Positions 57,238 through 64,000 of a stretch of 64,000 bases of DNA are shown piece by piece. The notes under the pieces are model-generated. The model searched no databases, had not been told where the DNA came from, and saw nothing but the letters and a program-made list of their open reading frames with translations. How positions within the stretch are numbered: the first letter of the stretch is position 1; every line of letters starts with the position of its first letter. This DNA comes from JAIVJG01 sp964236735 (lineage in GTDB: Bacteria; Acidobacteriota; Blastocatellia; Pyrinomonadales; Pyrinomonadaceae). Location: contig CAXSFM010000009.1 in assembly GCA_964236735.1 (NCBI GenBank), positions 149,535 through 213,534 on the forward strand, in the 5' to 3' direction. The position numbers were made by a program, and so were the translations under genes.

Positions 57238-59688
57238 ATGTCATCCAATACGAACATCACAGAAGACCTCGACGCCGCAGTGGACGCGGGCGGCGAGCAG
57301 CAGTTGCAAGTGCCTGAAGAATTACCCGTCCTGCCCTTGCGCGACATCGTCATCTACCCGTTTATGATCGTGCCGCTTTTCGTCTCGCGCGAAAAATCCA
57401 TTCGCGCCGTGGACGAAGCCTTAGGGGAGAACCGCATGATCTTTCTCGTCTCGCAGCGCGACCTCGATAAGGAGGAGCCGACGAGCGACGACCTCTACAC
57501 GACGGGCACGGTGGCCGTCATCATGCGGATGCTCAAACTCCCGGACGGGCGCATACGCATTCTCGTGCAGGGCTTGACGCGCGCCCACGTCGAGAGCGTC
57601 AGCGATGAGGAATACTTGAAAGCGCGTCTGAGCGTCTTGCCGGAGCCGCCCGCGCCTGAACGCTCGCTCGAAGTCGAGGCTCTCGTCAGGAACGTGCGCG
57701 CTTCGATGGAGAAGGCCGCGAACCTCGGCAAAAATATCTCGCCGGAAGTGATGGCGATTGTCGCCAGCCTCGACGAAGCGGGACGACTCGCAGACCTCGC
57801 CGCGTCGAATCTGGAATTGAAAGTCGAGGACGCGCAGTCCGTTCTCGACATCGCCGACACGACCGCGCGCCTGCGCCGCGTCAACGAACTGTTGAACAAG
57901 GAAATCGAAGTCTTGACCGTACAGCAGGAAATCAACACGCAGGCGCGCGCCGACATTGATCGCTCGCAGCGCGAGTTTTTTCTGCGCCAGCAGTTGAAAG
58001 CCATTCAGAGCGAACTCGGCGAGGGCAACGAATTGGCGGAAGAGGTCGCGCAATTCCGTGAGAAGATCGAGTCGAGCAAGATGCCGAAGCACGCCGAAGA
58101 AGAAGCTATCCGTCAACTCAAAAAGCTCGAACGGATGCACCCGGACGCGGCGGAGACGGCAACGCTCAGGAACTGGATGGAGATTATGACCGACCTGCCC
58201 TGGTCAAAAGCCTCGATAGATAATCTCAATCTCGCGGAGGCGGCGCGGATTCTCGACGAAGATCACTACGGCCTCGAAAAAATCAAAGAGCGCATCATCG
58301 AATCTCTCGCCGTGCGGAAACTGAAAGAGAAACCGAAAGGCTCGATTATGTGTCTCGTCGGTCCGCCGGGCGTCGGCAAGACTTCGCTCGGTCGCTCGAT
58401 TGCGCGCGCGCTTGACCGCAAGTTCGTGCGTCTCTCTCTCGGCGGCCTGCACGACGAGGCGGAGATACGCGGCCATCGTCGCACCTACGTCGGCGCGTTG
58501 CCCGGTCGCGTCATACAGGCTTTGCAACAGGCGGGGACGAACAACCCGCTCATCATGCTCGACGAGATTGACAAAGTCGGCGCGGATTTTCGTGGCGATC
58601 CATCATCCGCCCTGCTCGAAGTTTTAGACCCAGAACAGAACAATAGTTTCCGCGACAATTATCTCGGCGTCACATTTGATTTATCGAACGTGATGTTTAT
58701 GACGACGGCCAACGTGCTCGACACGATACAGCCCGCACTGCGTGACCGCATGGAGATTATTCATCTCGCGGGCTACACCGAAGAAGAGAAGCTGGAAATC
58801 GCGCGCCGACACCTGATGCCGAAGCAGCTTGAGGAGAACGGCATCCTCTCGAAAAATCTACACATCGCGAAGAAAGCGCTGGCCGCTATCATCCAGCAAT
58901 ACACGCAGGAAGCCGGACTCAGACAGTTGGAGCGCGAGATCGGGACGGTCTGCCGCAAGGTCGCGCGACGCAACGCCGAAGGACAGACGGAGTTGGTGCG
59001 CGTCACGCCGCAGAATTTGCACGAATTTTTAGGCGCGCCGAAAATGTTCCCCGATGAGATTTTGAAGAAAGATCAAATCGGCGTGGCGACGGGTCTGGCG
59101 TGGACGGCGGTGGGCGGCGATGTGCTGTTCATCGAAGCCCTGCGCGTCAAGGGCAAGGGCACGCTCGTGCTCACGGGTCAACTCGGCGAAGTGATGCGCG
59201 AGTCGGCGCAGGCGGCGTTCACTTATGCCAAGTCGCGCGCCTTTGAACTCGACATTCCCGAAGATGATTTCGAGAAGTACGACCTCCACATACACATCCC
59301 CGAAGGCGCCATTCCGAAGGACGGCCCCTCCGCCGGCATCACGCTGGCGACGGCGATGGTCTCTACTCTGGCGCAACGCCCCATCCGCAAAGATGTCGCC
59401 ATGACGGGCGAGATTACCTTGCGCGGCAACGTCCTGCCCGTCGGCGGCGTGAAGGAGAAAGTGCTGGCGGCTAGACGCGCGCGCGTCACGAAAATTATCC
59501 TGCCACACCTCAATCGTCGAGACATGGATGAGATTCCGAAGGAGCTTTTCGGCGAGATCAAGTTCATCTTTGTGGAACATGTGCGCGAAGTTTTTCGTGA
59601 AGCATTGAAGGACAGGGAACGTCCCGTCAGGAGCGCCGCGCCAAGGCCGCCGAGACTGCCGCAGGCCGCTTCCGCGCCGCGAACTTGA
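57238..59688 (+). CDS. lon: ATP-dependent Lon protease
   Basis: An 816-residue AAA+ serine protease. The N-terminal substrate domain (LPVLPLRDIVIYPFMIVPLFV) is followed by a coiled coil, the AAA domain with Walker A GPPGVGKTS near 375, sensor and DEIDKVGADFRGDPSSALLEVLDPEQN near 440, and the C-terminal protease. The catalytic dyad is Ser in KDGPSAGITLATAM near 697 and Lys in GGVKEKVLAARRA near 739. It degrades misfolded proteins and can take ssrA-tagged ones. Length is normal. It is preceded by hsp20 and followed by a strong terminator. Confidence 0.98.
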   Translation: MSSNTNITEDLDAAVDAGGEQQLQVPEELPVLPLRDIVIYPFMIVPLFVSREKSIRAVDEALGENRMIFLVSQRDLDKEEPTSDDLYTTGTVAVIMRMLKLPDGRIRILVQGLTRAHVESVSDEEYLKARLSVLPEPPAPERSLEVEALVRNVRASMEKAANLGKNISPEVMAIVASLDEAGRLADLAASNLELKVEDAQSVLDIADTTARLRRVNELLNKEIEVLTVQQEINTQARADIDRSQREFFLRQQLKAIQSELGEGNELAEEVAQFREKIESSKMPKHAEEEAIRQLKKLERMHPDAAETATLRNWMEIMTDLPWSKASIDNLNLAEAARILDEDHYGLEKIKERIIESLAVRKLKEKPKGSIMCLVGPPGVGKTSLGRSIARALDRKFVRLSLGGLHDEAEIRGHRRTYVGALPGRVIQALQQAGTNNPLIMLDEIDKVGADFRGDPSSALLEVLDPEQNNSFRDNYLGVTFDLSNVMFMTTANVLDTIQPALRDRMEIIHLAGYTEEEKLEIARRHLMPKQLEENGILSKNLHIAKKALAAIIQQYTQEAGLRQLEREIGTVCRKVARRNAEGQTELVRVTPQNLHEFLGAPKMFPDEILKKDQIGVATGLAWTAVGGDVLFIEALRVKGKGTLVLTGQLGEVMRESAQAAFTYAKSRAFELDIPEDDFEKYDLHIHIPEGAIPKDGPSAGITLATAMVSTLAQRPIRKDVAMTGEITLRGNVLPVGGVKEKVLAARRARVTKIILPHLNRRDMDEIPKELFGEIKFIFVEHVREVFREALKDRERPVRSAAPRPPRLPQAASAPRT

Positions 59689-59784
59689 AAGGGGCTAAAT
59701 TGGCCCGTGAGAGCGTTTAGTCAAAGCTGATTTTCGCGCTTTGCCGGCGAACTTTGCGCCCTTCGAGGGCATCTTTATATAGTA

Positions 59785-59831
59785 CGAAGCGGAGCGGTTT
59801 TTGTGGAAAACTTCACCGCTTCGCCTTTTAT
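59785..59831 (+). terminator. Rho-independent terminator of lon
   Basis: CGAAGCGG (59785-59792) pairs perfectly with CCGCTTCG (59816-59823), followed by CCTTTTATTT. Confidence 0.8.
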
Positions 59832-59847
59832 TTGCAATGGGATAAGT

Positions 59848-59876
59848 TTGACACACATAGTCCTACATGCTAATCT
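59848..59876 (+). promoter_or_regulatory. Promoter of the MltD-like gene
   Basis: TTGACA (59848-59853) and TAATCT (59871-59876) are separated by 17 bases. The expected transcription start is near 59883, leaving a leader of about 165 bases. Confidence 0.75.
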
Positions 59877-59888
59877 TCGTGTCGGTTA

Positions 59889-60042
59889 ATGGCTCTTTCC
59901 TGCCAGTCAGGAAGCCCCCCGCGCGGAGTCGTTTCTCAGGCCGGGTTTGGTACGTGCCCGGATTCAGTTAGTGGATGCCGCAAGGTCGCGTCTCATCGTT
60001 TGAGTCGCCATCGTGGATTCGCTTTCATCTCGCACAAGGAGA
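59889..60042 (+). ncRNA. Structured leader of the MltD-like gene (candidate cis-regulatory RNA)
   Basis: Successive hairpins are seen: TTCCTG/CAGGAA (59898-59914), a GCCGGG...CCCGG stem (59939-59962), and CTCA/TGAG near 59995. The region ends at the AAGGAG ribosome-binding site (60036-60041). The leader is unusually long for a lone housekeeping hydrolase. It is unassigned to any family I know. Confidence 0.4.
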
Positions 60043-60048
60043 TCAAGA

Positions 60049-61824
60049 TTGAAGAACACGAGCTTCCCCCGTCTAATCGCCAACGCCGCTCTCGTCGCGG
60101 TTTTCGCTCTTCCGTCCGTTACGCTTCAGGCGCAGGTTTCAACGCAATCATATCTCCGTGACACGCCGAGCAACATCGAACGCGAAGACCCCGCTGTGCA
60201 GCAACTGATCGCGCGCGCCGAAGACCATTTCAAACTCGGACAGTTGAATCTCAACGACAACAAGCGCGAGGCCGCGCGTCAGGAATTCGATAAGGCCGTT
60301 GACACGGTGCTCATCTCCGGCATGGACGTGCGCTCGAACCCGCGCCTGCAACGCTACTATCTGGAACTCGTCGAGCGCGTCTATCGCATCGAAGTTCCCG
60401 CGCAGGGCGTCGCGACTTTGCAAAACACTGGCGGCGCGTCTTACGTCGAAGTGGCGCAGACCGGTGACAACGGTGTGCCCGCCGCAGCGACTGTGGCGCA
60501 GATCGGTTTCGCCGAGCAGAAGTTCGAGCCGTCGCCGCTCGACGATTTGAGCAAGCTCGTGCTGACCGACGAAGAAAAGAACGTCTCGCCGGAGAAGGTG
60601 GCGGAGCTTGAGCAGGATATTAAGAACACGCTCGACTTCAACTTCAAGCCGCACCCGATGATTCAGCAATACATCAACTACTATCAGGGACGCGGTCGCG
60701 CGACGATGGAGACCGGCATTCGCCGCTCAGGCCAGTACACGGCGATGGCGAAAGAGATTTTCCGCCAGCAGGGCGTGCCCGAAGACATCGTCTGGCTCGG
60801 ACAGGTTGAAAGCTCCTGGCGTCCAACGGCGCGCTCGGCGGCGGCGGCGGCGGGACTCTGGCAGTTCATCCCCGGCACCGGCTCGCGCTTTGGCCTGCGA
60901 CAGACGGCGTGGGTTGACGAGCGCAATAGTTTCGAGAAAGCGACACGCGCTTCCGCGCAGTATTTGAAGTGGCTCGCATCCAGATATAACGGTAACTGGG
61001 AACTCGCGATGGCCGCTTACAACACGGGCGAAGGCAACGTTGACCGCGCGATTGCGCGTGCCGGCGTCGCCGACTTCTGGTCAATCTATCCGTACATCGC
61101 GCAGGAGACGCGCAACTACGTGCCGAACATTCTGGCGACCATTCTCGTCGCGAAGAGTCCTGAGAAGTACGGCTTCCGCAACGTGCAGAAGATGACGCCG
61201 CTCAAGTGGGACAGAATCGCCGTGCCTTCGGCGACGAGCCTGCAACTCATCGCGAGCCTCGCCGACACGAACGTTGATTATCTCCGCAGCCTCAATCCTG
61301 AACTGCGCCGCGACGTGACGCCGCGCGGCGAAGCCTACGAAGTGCGCGTGCCCGCCGGTCGCGGCAAGCAACTCGTTGCGCTCTTGAAGCGCGTGCCCGT
61401 CGAGCGTCGTGAACAATTGGCGCGCGTCATTTCAGTTTCGCCGGGCGAAGACCTCGAAGCCGTCGCCGCGCGCACGGGCACGAGCGTCGCGCAACTCCAA
61501 CAGTGGAACGGCGGAGCGGATTTGAAGAGCGGCGGCAAGATCGTCGTGCCCGTCGGCGGCAACGTCTTGAAGACAGCGGCGGTTCGCGAGCGTGGTCGCG
61601 GCAACACGCCGAGCGTCGCACCCGGCAGCAGCCTGACGACAGTGACGGCGAAGGGCGGCGAGACCGTCGCGCAGATTGCCGCGCGCTACGGCGCATCCGT
61701 TGACGACGTGGCGCGGATCAACGGTGTCAGCGCAAGCACTCCGCTCGCGCGCGGACAGCAGATTAGAGTTCCCACTGCCGGCAACGTGACGACGGCGACT
61801 CCCGCCGCGCCGCGTCGTCGTTAG
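60049..61824 (+). CDS. Membrane-bound lytic transglycosylase D-like enzyme with LysM modules
   Basis: A 591-residue exported enzyme that cleaves glycan strands of peptidoglycan. The start is TTG 60049, with AAGGAG 7 bases upstream and a good signal peptide (KNTSFPRLIANAALVAVFAL). The SLT domain covers about 215-345: the catalytic Glu is in GQVESSWRPTARS near 253, followed by AAGLWQFIPGTGSRFGL and AYNTGEGNVDRAI. Two or three LysM-like segments follow at the C-terminus (SPGEDLEAVAARTGTSVAQLQQWN near 465; GGETVAQIAARYGASVDDVARIN near 535). It is preceded by its own promoter and structured leader and followed by a strong terminator. Confidence 0.92.
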   Translation: MKNTSFPRLIANAALVAVFALPSVTLQAQVSTQSYLRDTPSNIEREDPAVQQLIARAEDHFKLGQLNLNDNKREAARQEFDKAVDTVLISGMDVRSNPRLQRYYLELVERVYRIEVPAQGVATLQNTGGASYVEVAQTGDNGVPAAATVAQIGFAEQKFEPSPLDDLSKLVLTDEEKNVSPEKVAELEQDIKNTLDFNFKPHPMIQQYINYYQGRGRATMETGIRRSGQYTAMAKEIFRQQGVPEDIVWLGQVESSWRPTARSAAAAAGLWQFIPGTGSRFGLRQTAWVDERNSFEKATRASAQYLKWLASRYNGNWELAMAAYNTGEGNVDRAIARAGVADFWSIYPYIAQETRNYVPNILATILVAKSPEKYGFRNVQKMTPLKWDRIAVPSATSLQLIASLADTNVDYLRSLNPELRRDVTPRGEAYEVRVPAGRGKQLVALLKRVPVERREQLARVISVSPGEDLEAVAARTGTSVAQLQQWNGGADLKSGGKIVVPVGGNVLKTAAVRERGRGNTPSVAPGSSLTTVTAKGGETVAQIAARYGASVDDVARINGVSASTPLARGQQIRVPTAGNVTTATPAAPRRR

Positions 61825-61882
61825 AAAAACATTTGGCGCACGCTTTCACTCGAAAGTGTGCCGCGCAAATAATTGACATAGG

Positions 61883-61938
61883 CGAGCGCGCTTCTTCAAG
61901 GACACTTTCAGTCCGACGAGCGCGCTCGTTTTTATTTT
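61883..61938 (+). terminator. Rho-independent terminator of the MltD-like gene
   Basis: CGAGCGCGC (61883-61891) pairs perfectly with GCGCGCTCG (61920-61928), followed by TTTTTATTTTT. Confidence 0.85.
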
Positions 61939-62035
61939 TCGCCGCGCTCGTCCTCCGTCAACGGCGCTTAACATTTCTGTTCTAGCTTTACTGTTTTCGC
62001 ACGACCTCTAAAACTCAAGGAGCGTCCTCACGCTT

Positions 62036-63607
62036 ATGCTTTTTAGGACTCAATCTGCCGCCGTCTATGGCATTGATGCAGACCTCGTTGACATCGAAGT
62101 TGACCTGACGCCCGCGCGCGGCGAATCCGACTCGCCATCTTCCGTCACCATCGTCGGCCTGCCCGACCTCGCCGTGCGCGAATCGCGCGAGCGTATCCGC
62201 GCCGCGATTAACAACAGTTCCTTCTTCTTCCCGTTCCACAAGACGACGATCAATCTCGCGCCCGCCGACGTGCGTAAAGAGGGCGCGAGCTTTGACCTGC
62301 CCATCGCGCTCGGCATTCTCGGCGCGAACGGCGACCTCCTTGGCGGCTCCGACGATTTGACAGACATTCTCTCCGTCGGCGAACTCTCGCTCGACGGGCG
62401 CGTGCGCTCGATTCGCGGCGCGCTGCCCGTCGCCATCCGCGCGCGCGATGCCGGCATCAAATTTTTGCTCCTGCCCGAAGAGAACGCGAAGGAAGCGGCG
62501 GTCGTCGCGGGCGTGGACGTGTACGCAGTCGCAACTTTGCGCGGCGCGGTCGAACTCATCGCGACGTTGCACGGCGACGCGAGCGTACGTCCCACGCCAT
62601 TAACCGTCAACACGTCAGACTTGCTTGAAGCTAGAGAAGACGCTGCCGTTGATTTTCGCGAAGTGCGCGGCCAACTCGCGGCCAAGCGCGCGCTCGAAGT
62701 GGCGAGCGCAGGCTCGCATAATATTTTGCTCATCGGCCCGCCCGGCTCCGGCAAGACTATGCTCGCCAAACGCCTGCCGACGATTCTGCCACCGCTCGAA
62801 TTCGAGGCCGCGCTGGAATTGACGAAGATTCATTCGGTGGCGGGCTTGACGGGTCGCACGGGTCTGGTCACACACCGACCTTTTCGCTCGCCGCACCACA
62901 CAATCAGCGACGCCGGTCTCATCGGCGGCGGAGCCGTGCCGCGTCCCGGCGAAGTCTCGCTCGCGCATCACGGCATCTTGTTTCTCGACGAGTTGCCGGA
63001 GTTTGACCGTAGCGTCCTCGAAGTTTTGCGCCAGCCGCTCGAAGATCAGAAGGTGACGATCAGCCGCGCCGCGATGTCTCTGACCTTCCCGTCTTCTTTC
63101 ATGCTCGCCGCCGCGATGAACCCCTGTCCATGTGGGTTCTGGAATGACCCGACGCGCGAATGCCGTTGCACGCCCCTGCAAATTCAACGCTACGTCGGAC
63201 GCATCTCCGGTCCGCTCCTCGACCGCATAGACATCCACATAGATGTGCCCGCCGTCCGTTTCAAAGAATTGCGCGGCGATGCGCCCGCCACCGAAAGCTC
63301 CGCAGACATTCGCGCGCGCGTGCTCGTCGCGCGCGAACGCCAGCGCGTTCGCTTGGGCGCGGAAGGCATTTTCGCCAACGCGCAGATGACTTCGCGCCAC
63401 ATACGCCGCTTCTGCCGCATTGATGCCGAGTGCGAGCGGATGCTTGAGACGGCGATGACACGTCTGGGTTTGTCGGCGCGTGCCTATGATAGGATATTGA
63501 AAGTCAGTCGCACGCTTGCAGACCTCGACGGGGCGGAGGAAATCGGCGCGGCGCAGGTCGCCGAAGCCGTCGGCTATCGCTCGCTCGACCGCACCTACTG
63601 GGTCTAA
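62036..63607 (+). CDS. YifB/ComM-family magnesium-chelatase-like AAA+ ATPase
   Basis: A 523-residue protein. The N-terminal Lon-protease-like domain 5 fold begins VYGIDADLVDIEVDLTPAR and has VGLPDLAVRESRERIRAAI near 38-56. The AAA+ core has Walker A IGPPGSGKTMLAKRLP near 231, FRSPHHTISDAGLIGGG near 283, Walker B GILFLDELPEF near 313, and the MNPCPCGFWNDPTRECRCTP segment near 361-380. ComM is a hexameric branch-migration helicase for natural transformation; distant YifB members have less certain roles. Length is normal. It has its own spacing after the terminator. Confidence 0.95.
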   Translation: MLFRTQSAAVYGIDADLVDIEVDLTPARGESDSPSSVTIVGLPDLAVRESRERIRAAINNSSFFFPFHKTTINLAPADVRKEGASFDLPIALGILGANGDLLGGSDDLTDILSVGELSLDGRVRSIRGALPVAIRARDAGIKFLLLPEENAKEAAVVAGVDVYAVATLRGAVELIATLHGDASVRPTPLTVNTSDLLEAREDAAVDFREVRGQLAAKRALEVASAGSHNILLIGPPGSGKTMLAKRLPTILPPLEFEAALELTKIHSVAGLTGRTGLVTHRPFRSPHHTISDAGLIGGGAVPRPGEVSLAHHGILFLDELPEFDRSVLEVLRQPLEDQKVTISRAAMSLTFPSSFMLAAAMNPCPCGFWNDPTRECRCTPLQIQRYVGRISGPLLDRIDIHIDVPAVRFKELRGDAPATESSADIRARVLVARERQRVRLGAEGIFANAQMTSRHIRRFCRIDAECERMLETAMTRLGLSARAYDRILKVSRTLADLDGAEEIGAAQVAEAVGYRSLDRTYWV

Positions 63608-63834
63608 AGTTGCGGGCGCATTGAGAGTCTGCACGTCATCTCAGGCGACAAATCTACAGCGGGGAAGGGCAACGTCGCGCGGAAAGCGGCGCATCATAGG
63701 GCGAGAGAAACAATCTGTTGAAACGCCTGCGCTCAAACTCGGAGCGCGATTGAAGGCGAGACGAAGATTTTCTCACACTTAAGTTAAGGTGAGGCGTCCG
63801 GGTCGGCGATTCCATTTGAGTGGAAGAGGTAGAG

Positions 63835-64000
63835 ATGCTGGCTGATGACCTTCTGCCCGTCAAAATCTTCGGACATGTGACGGCAAACGAAAACGAAAAA
63901 CCAATAGACCGCGATTACGAGCTAGCGCAAGCGGCGGCGTCTGGGGACATGCCTGCGTTCGAGACGCTTTATGAACGCCACAATCGGCGCGTCTATTCAT
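63835..64000 (+). CDS. ECF sigma factor, N-terminal part (cut by window edge)
   Basis: An open frame from ATG 63835, with GGAAGAGGT upstream, runs off the right edge after 55 residues. LAQAAASGDMPAFETLYERHNRRVYS is the standard region-2 opening of ECF RNA polymerase sigma factors. The rest of the gene is outside the window. The first 28 residues form an unusual N-terminal extension. Confidence 0.75.
   Translation, partial: MLADDLLPVKIFGHVTANENEKPIDRDYELAQAAASGDMPAFETLYERHNRRVYS

Larger units (their letters stand above)
59689..60048. other. Intergenic region between lon and the MltD-like gene
   Basis: About 360 bases containing the lon terminator, then a consensus promoter and a long structured leader for the lytic transglycosylase. 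No coding frame is supported. Confidence 0.75.

Overview
The window is high-GC, gene-dense chromosomal DNA from a Gram-negative-type bacterium. Several traits point to the phylum Acidobacteriota, most likely class Blastocatellia: a CSLREA/Calx-beta/DUF4214 surface protein, an ECF sigma factor and anti-sigma factor next to a TPR-CHAT protein, a large carbohydrate-active enzyme block with Tat-like signals, and many secreted beta-helix proteins. This placement is inferred from gene content, not from a marker-gene tree.

Layout. 1-4392: the 3' part of a Tc-toxin (TcA) locus, in which the TcA chain is split over two translationally coupled genes, followed by a small convergent beta-sandwich protein (4417-4758). 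5063-19624: a polysaccharide-degradation block. A divergent CBM9-like/PKD secreted protein is followed on the + strand by two GH29 alpha-L-fucosidases, a very large DUF4450-type six-hairpin protein, two GH28 polygalacturonase-family enzymes and two overlapping sialate-O-acetylesterase-family (SASA) enzymes. The combination suggests attack on fucosylated, acetylated pectin. A 149-bp palindromic MITE-like element lies inside the block. 19785-19859: tRNA-Asn with promoter and terminator. 20180-24143: an esterase, a coiled-coil protein and penicillin-binding protein 1A.

24530-39680 is an accessory region almost entirely on the - strand. It holds the CSLREA surface protein, a secreted beta-helix protein, a secreted protein, a lipoprotein, small membrane proteins, a TPR-CHAT putative cysteine protease, an anti-sigma protein and an ECF-type sigma factor. 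Four start-proximal sites share TGAAAT-N14-GTCTTA (a fifth is weaker), so this region looks like one ECF regulon with its regulator at the end. 39853-40242 is tmRNA (ssrA) with tag ANNQELALAA.

40360-64000 is mostly housekeeping: Uma2-type nuclease, murI, rph, a SET-domain protein, a sensor histidine kinase, selA (so selenocysteine is probably used), an ankyrin membrane protein, a cold-shock protein with a long leader, an M23 peptidase, a second ECF sigma/anti-sigma pair, a flippase-like membrane protein, nrdR, hsp20, lon, an MltD-like lytic transglycosylase, a ComM/YifB ATPase, and the start of a third ECF sigma gene cut by the right edge. Both peptidoglycan hydrolases (M23 and MltD-like) are preceded by leaders with conspicuous secondary structure that I could not match to a known riboswitch. 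No CRISPR array, prophage or intact insertion sequence was seen.
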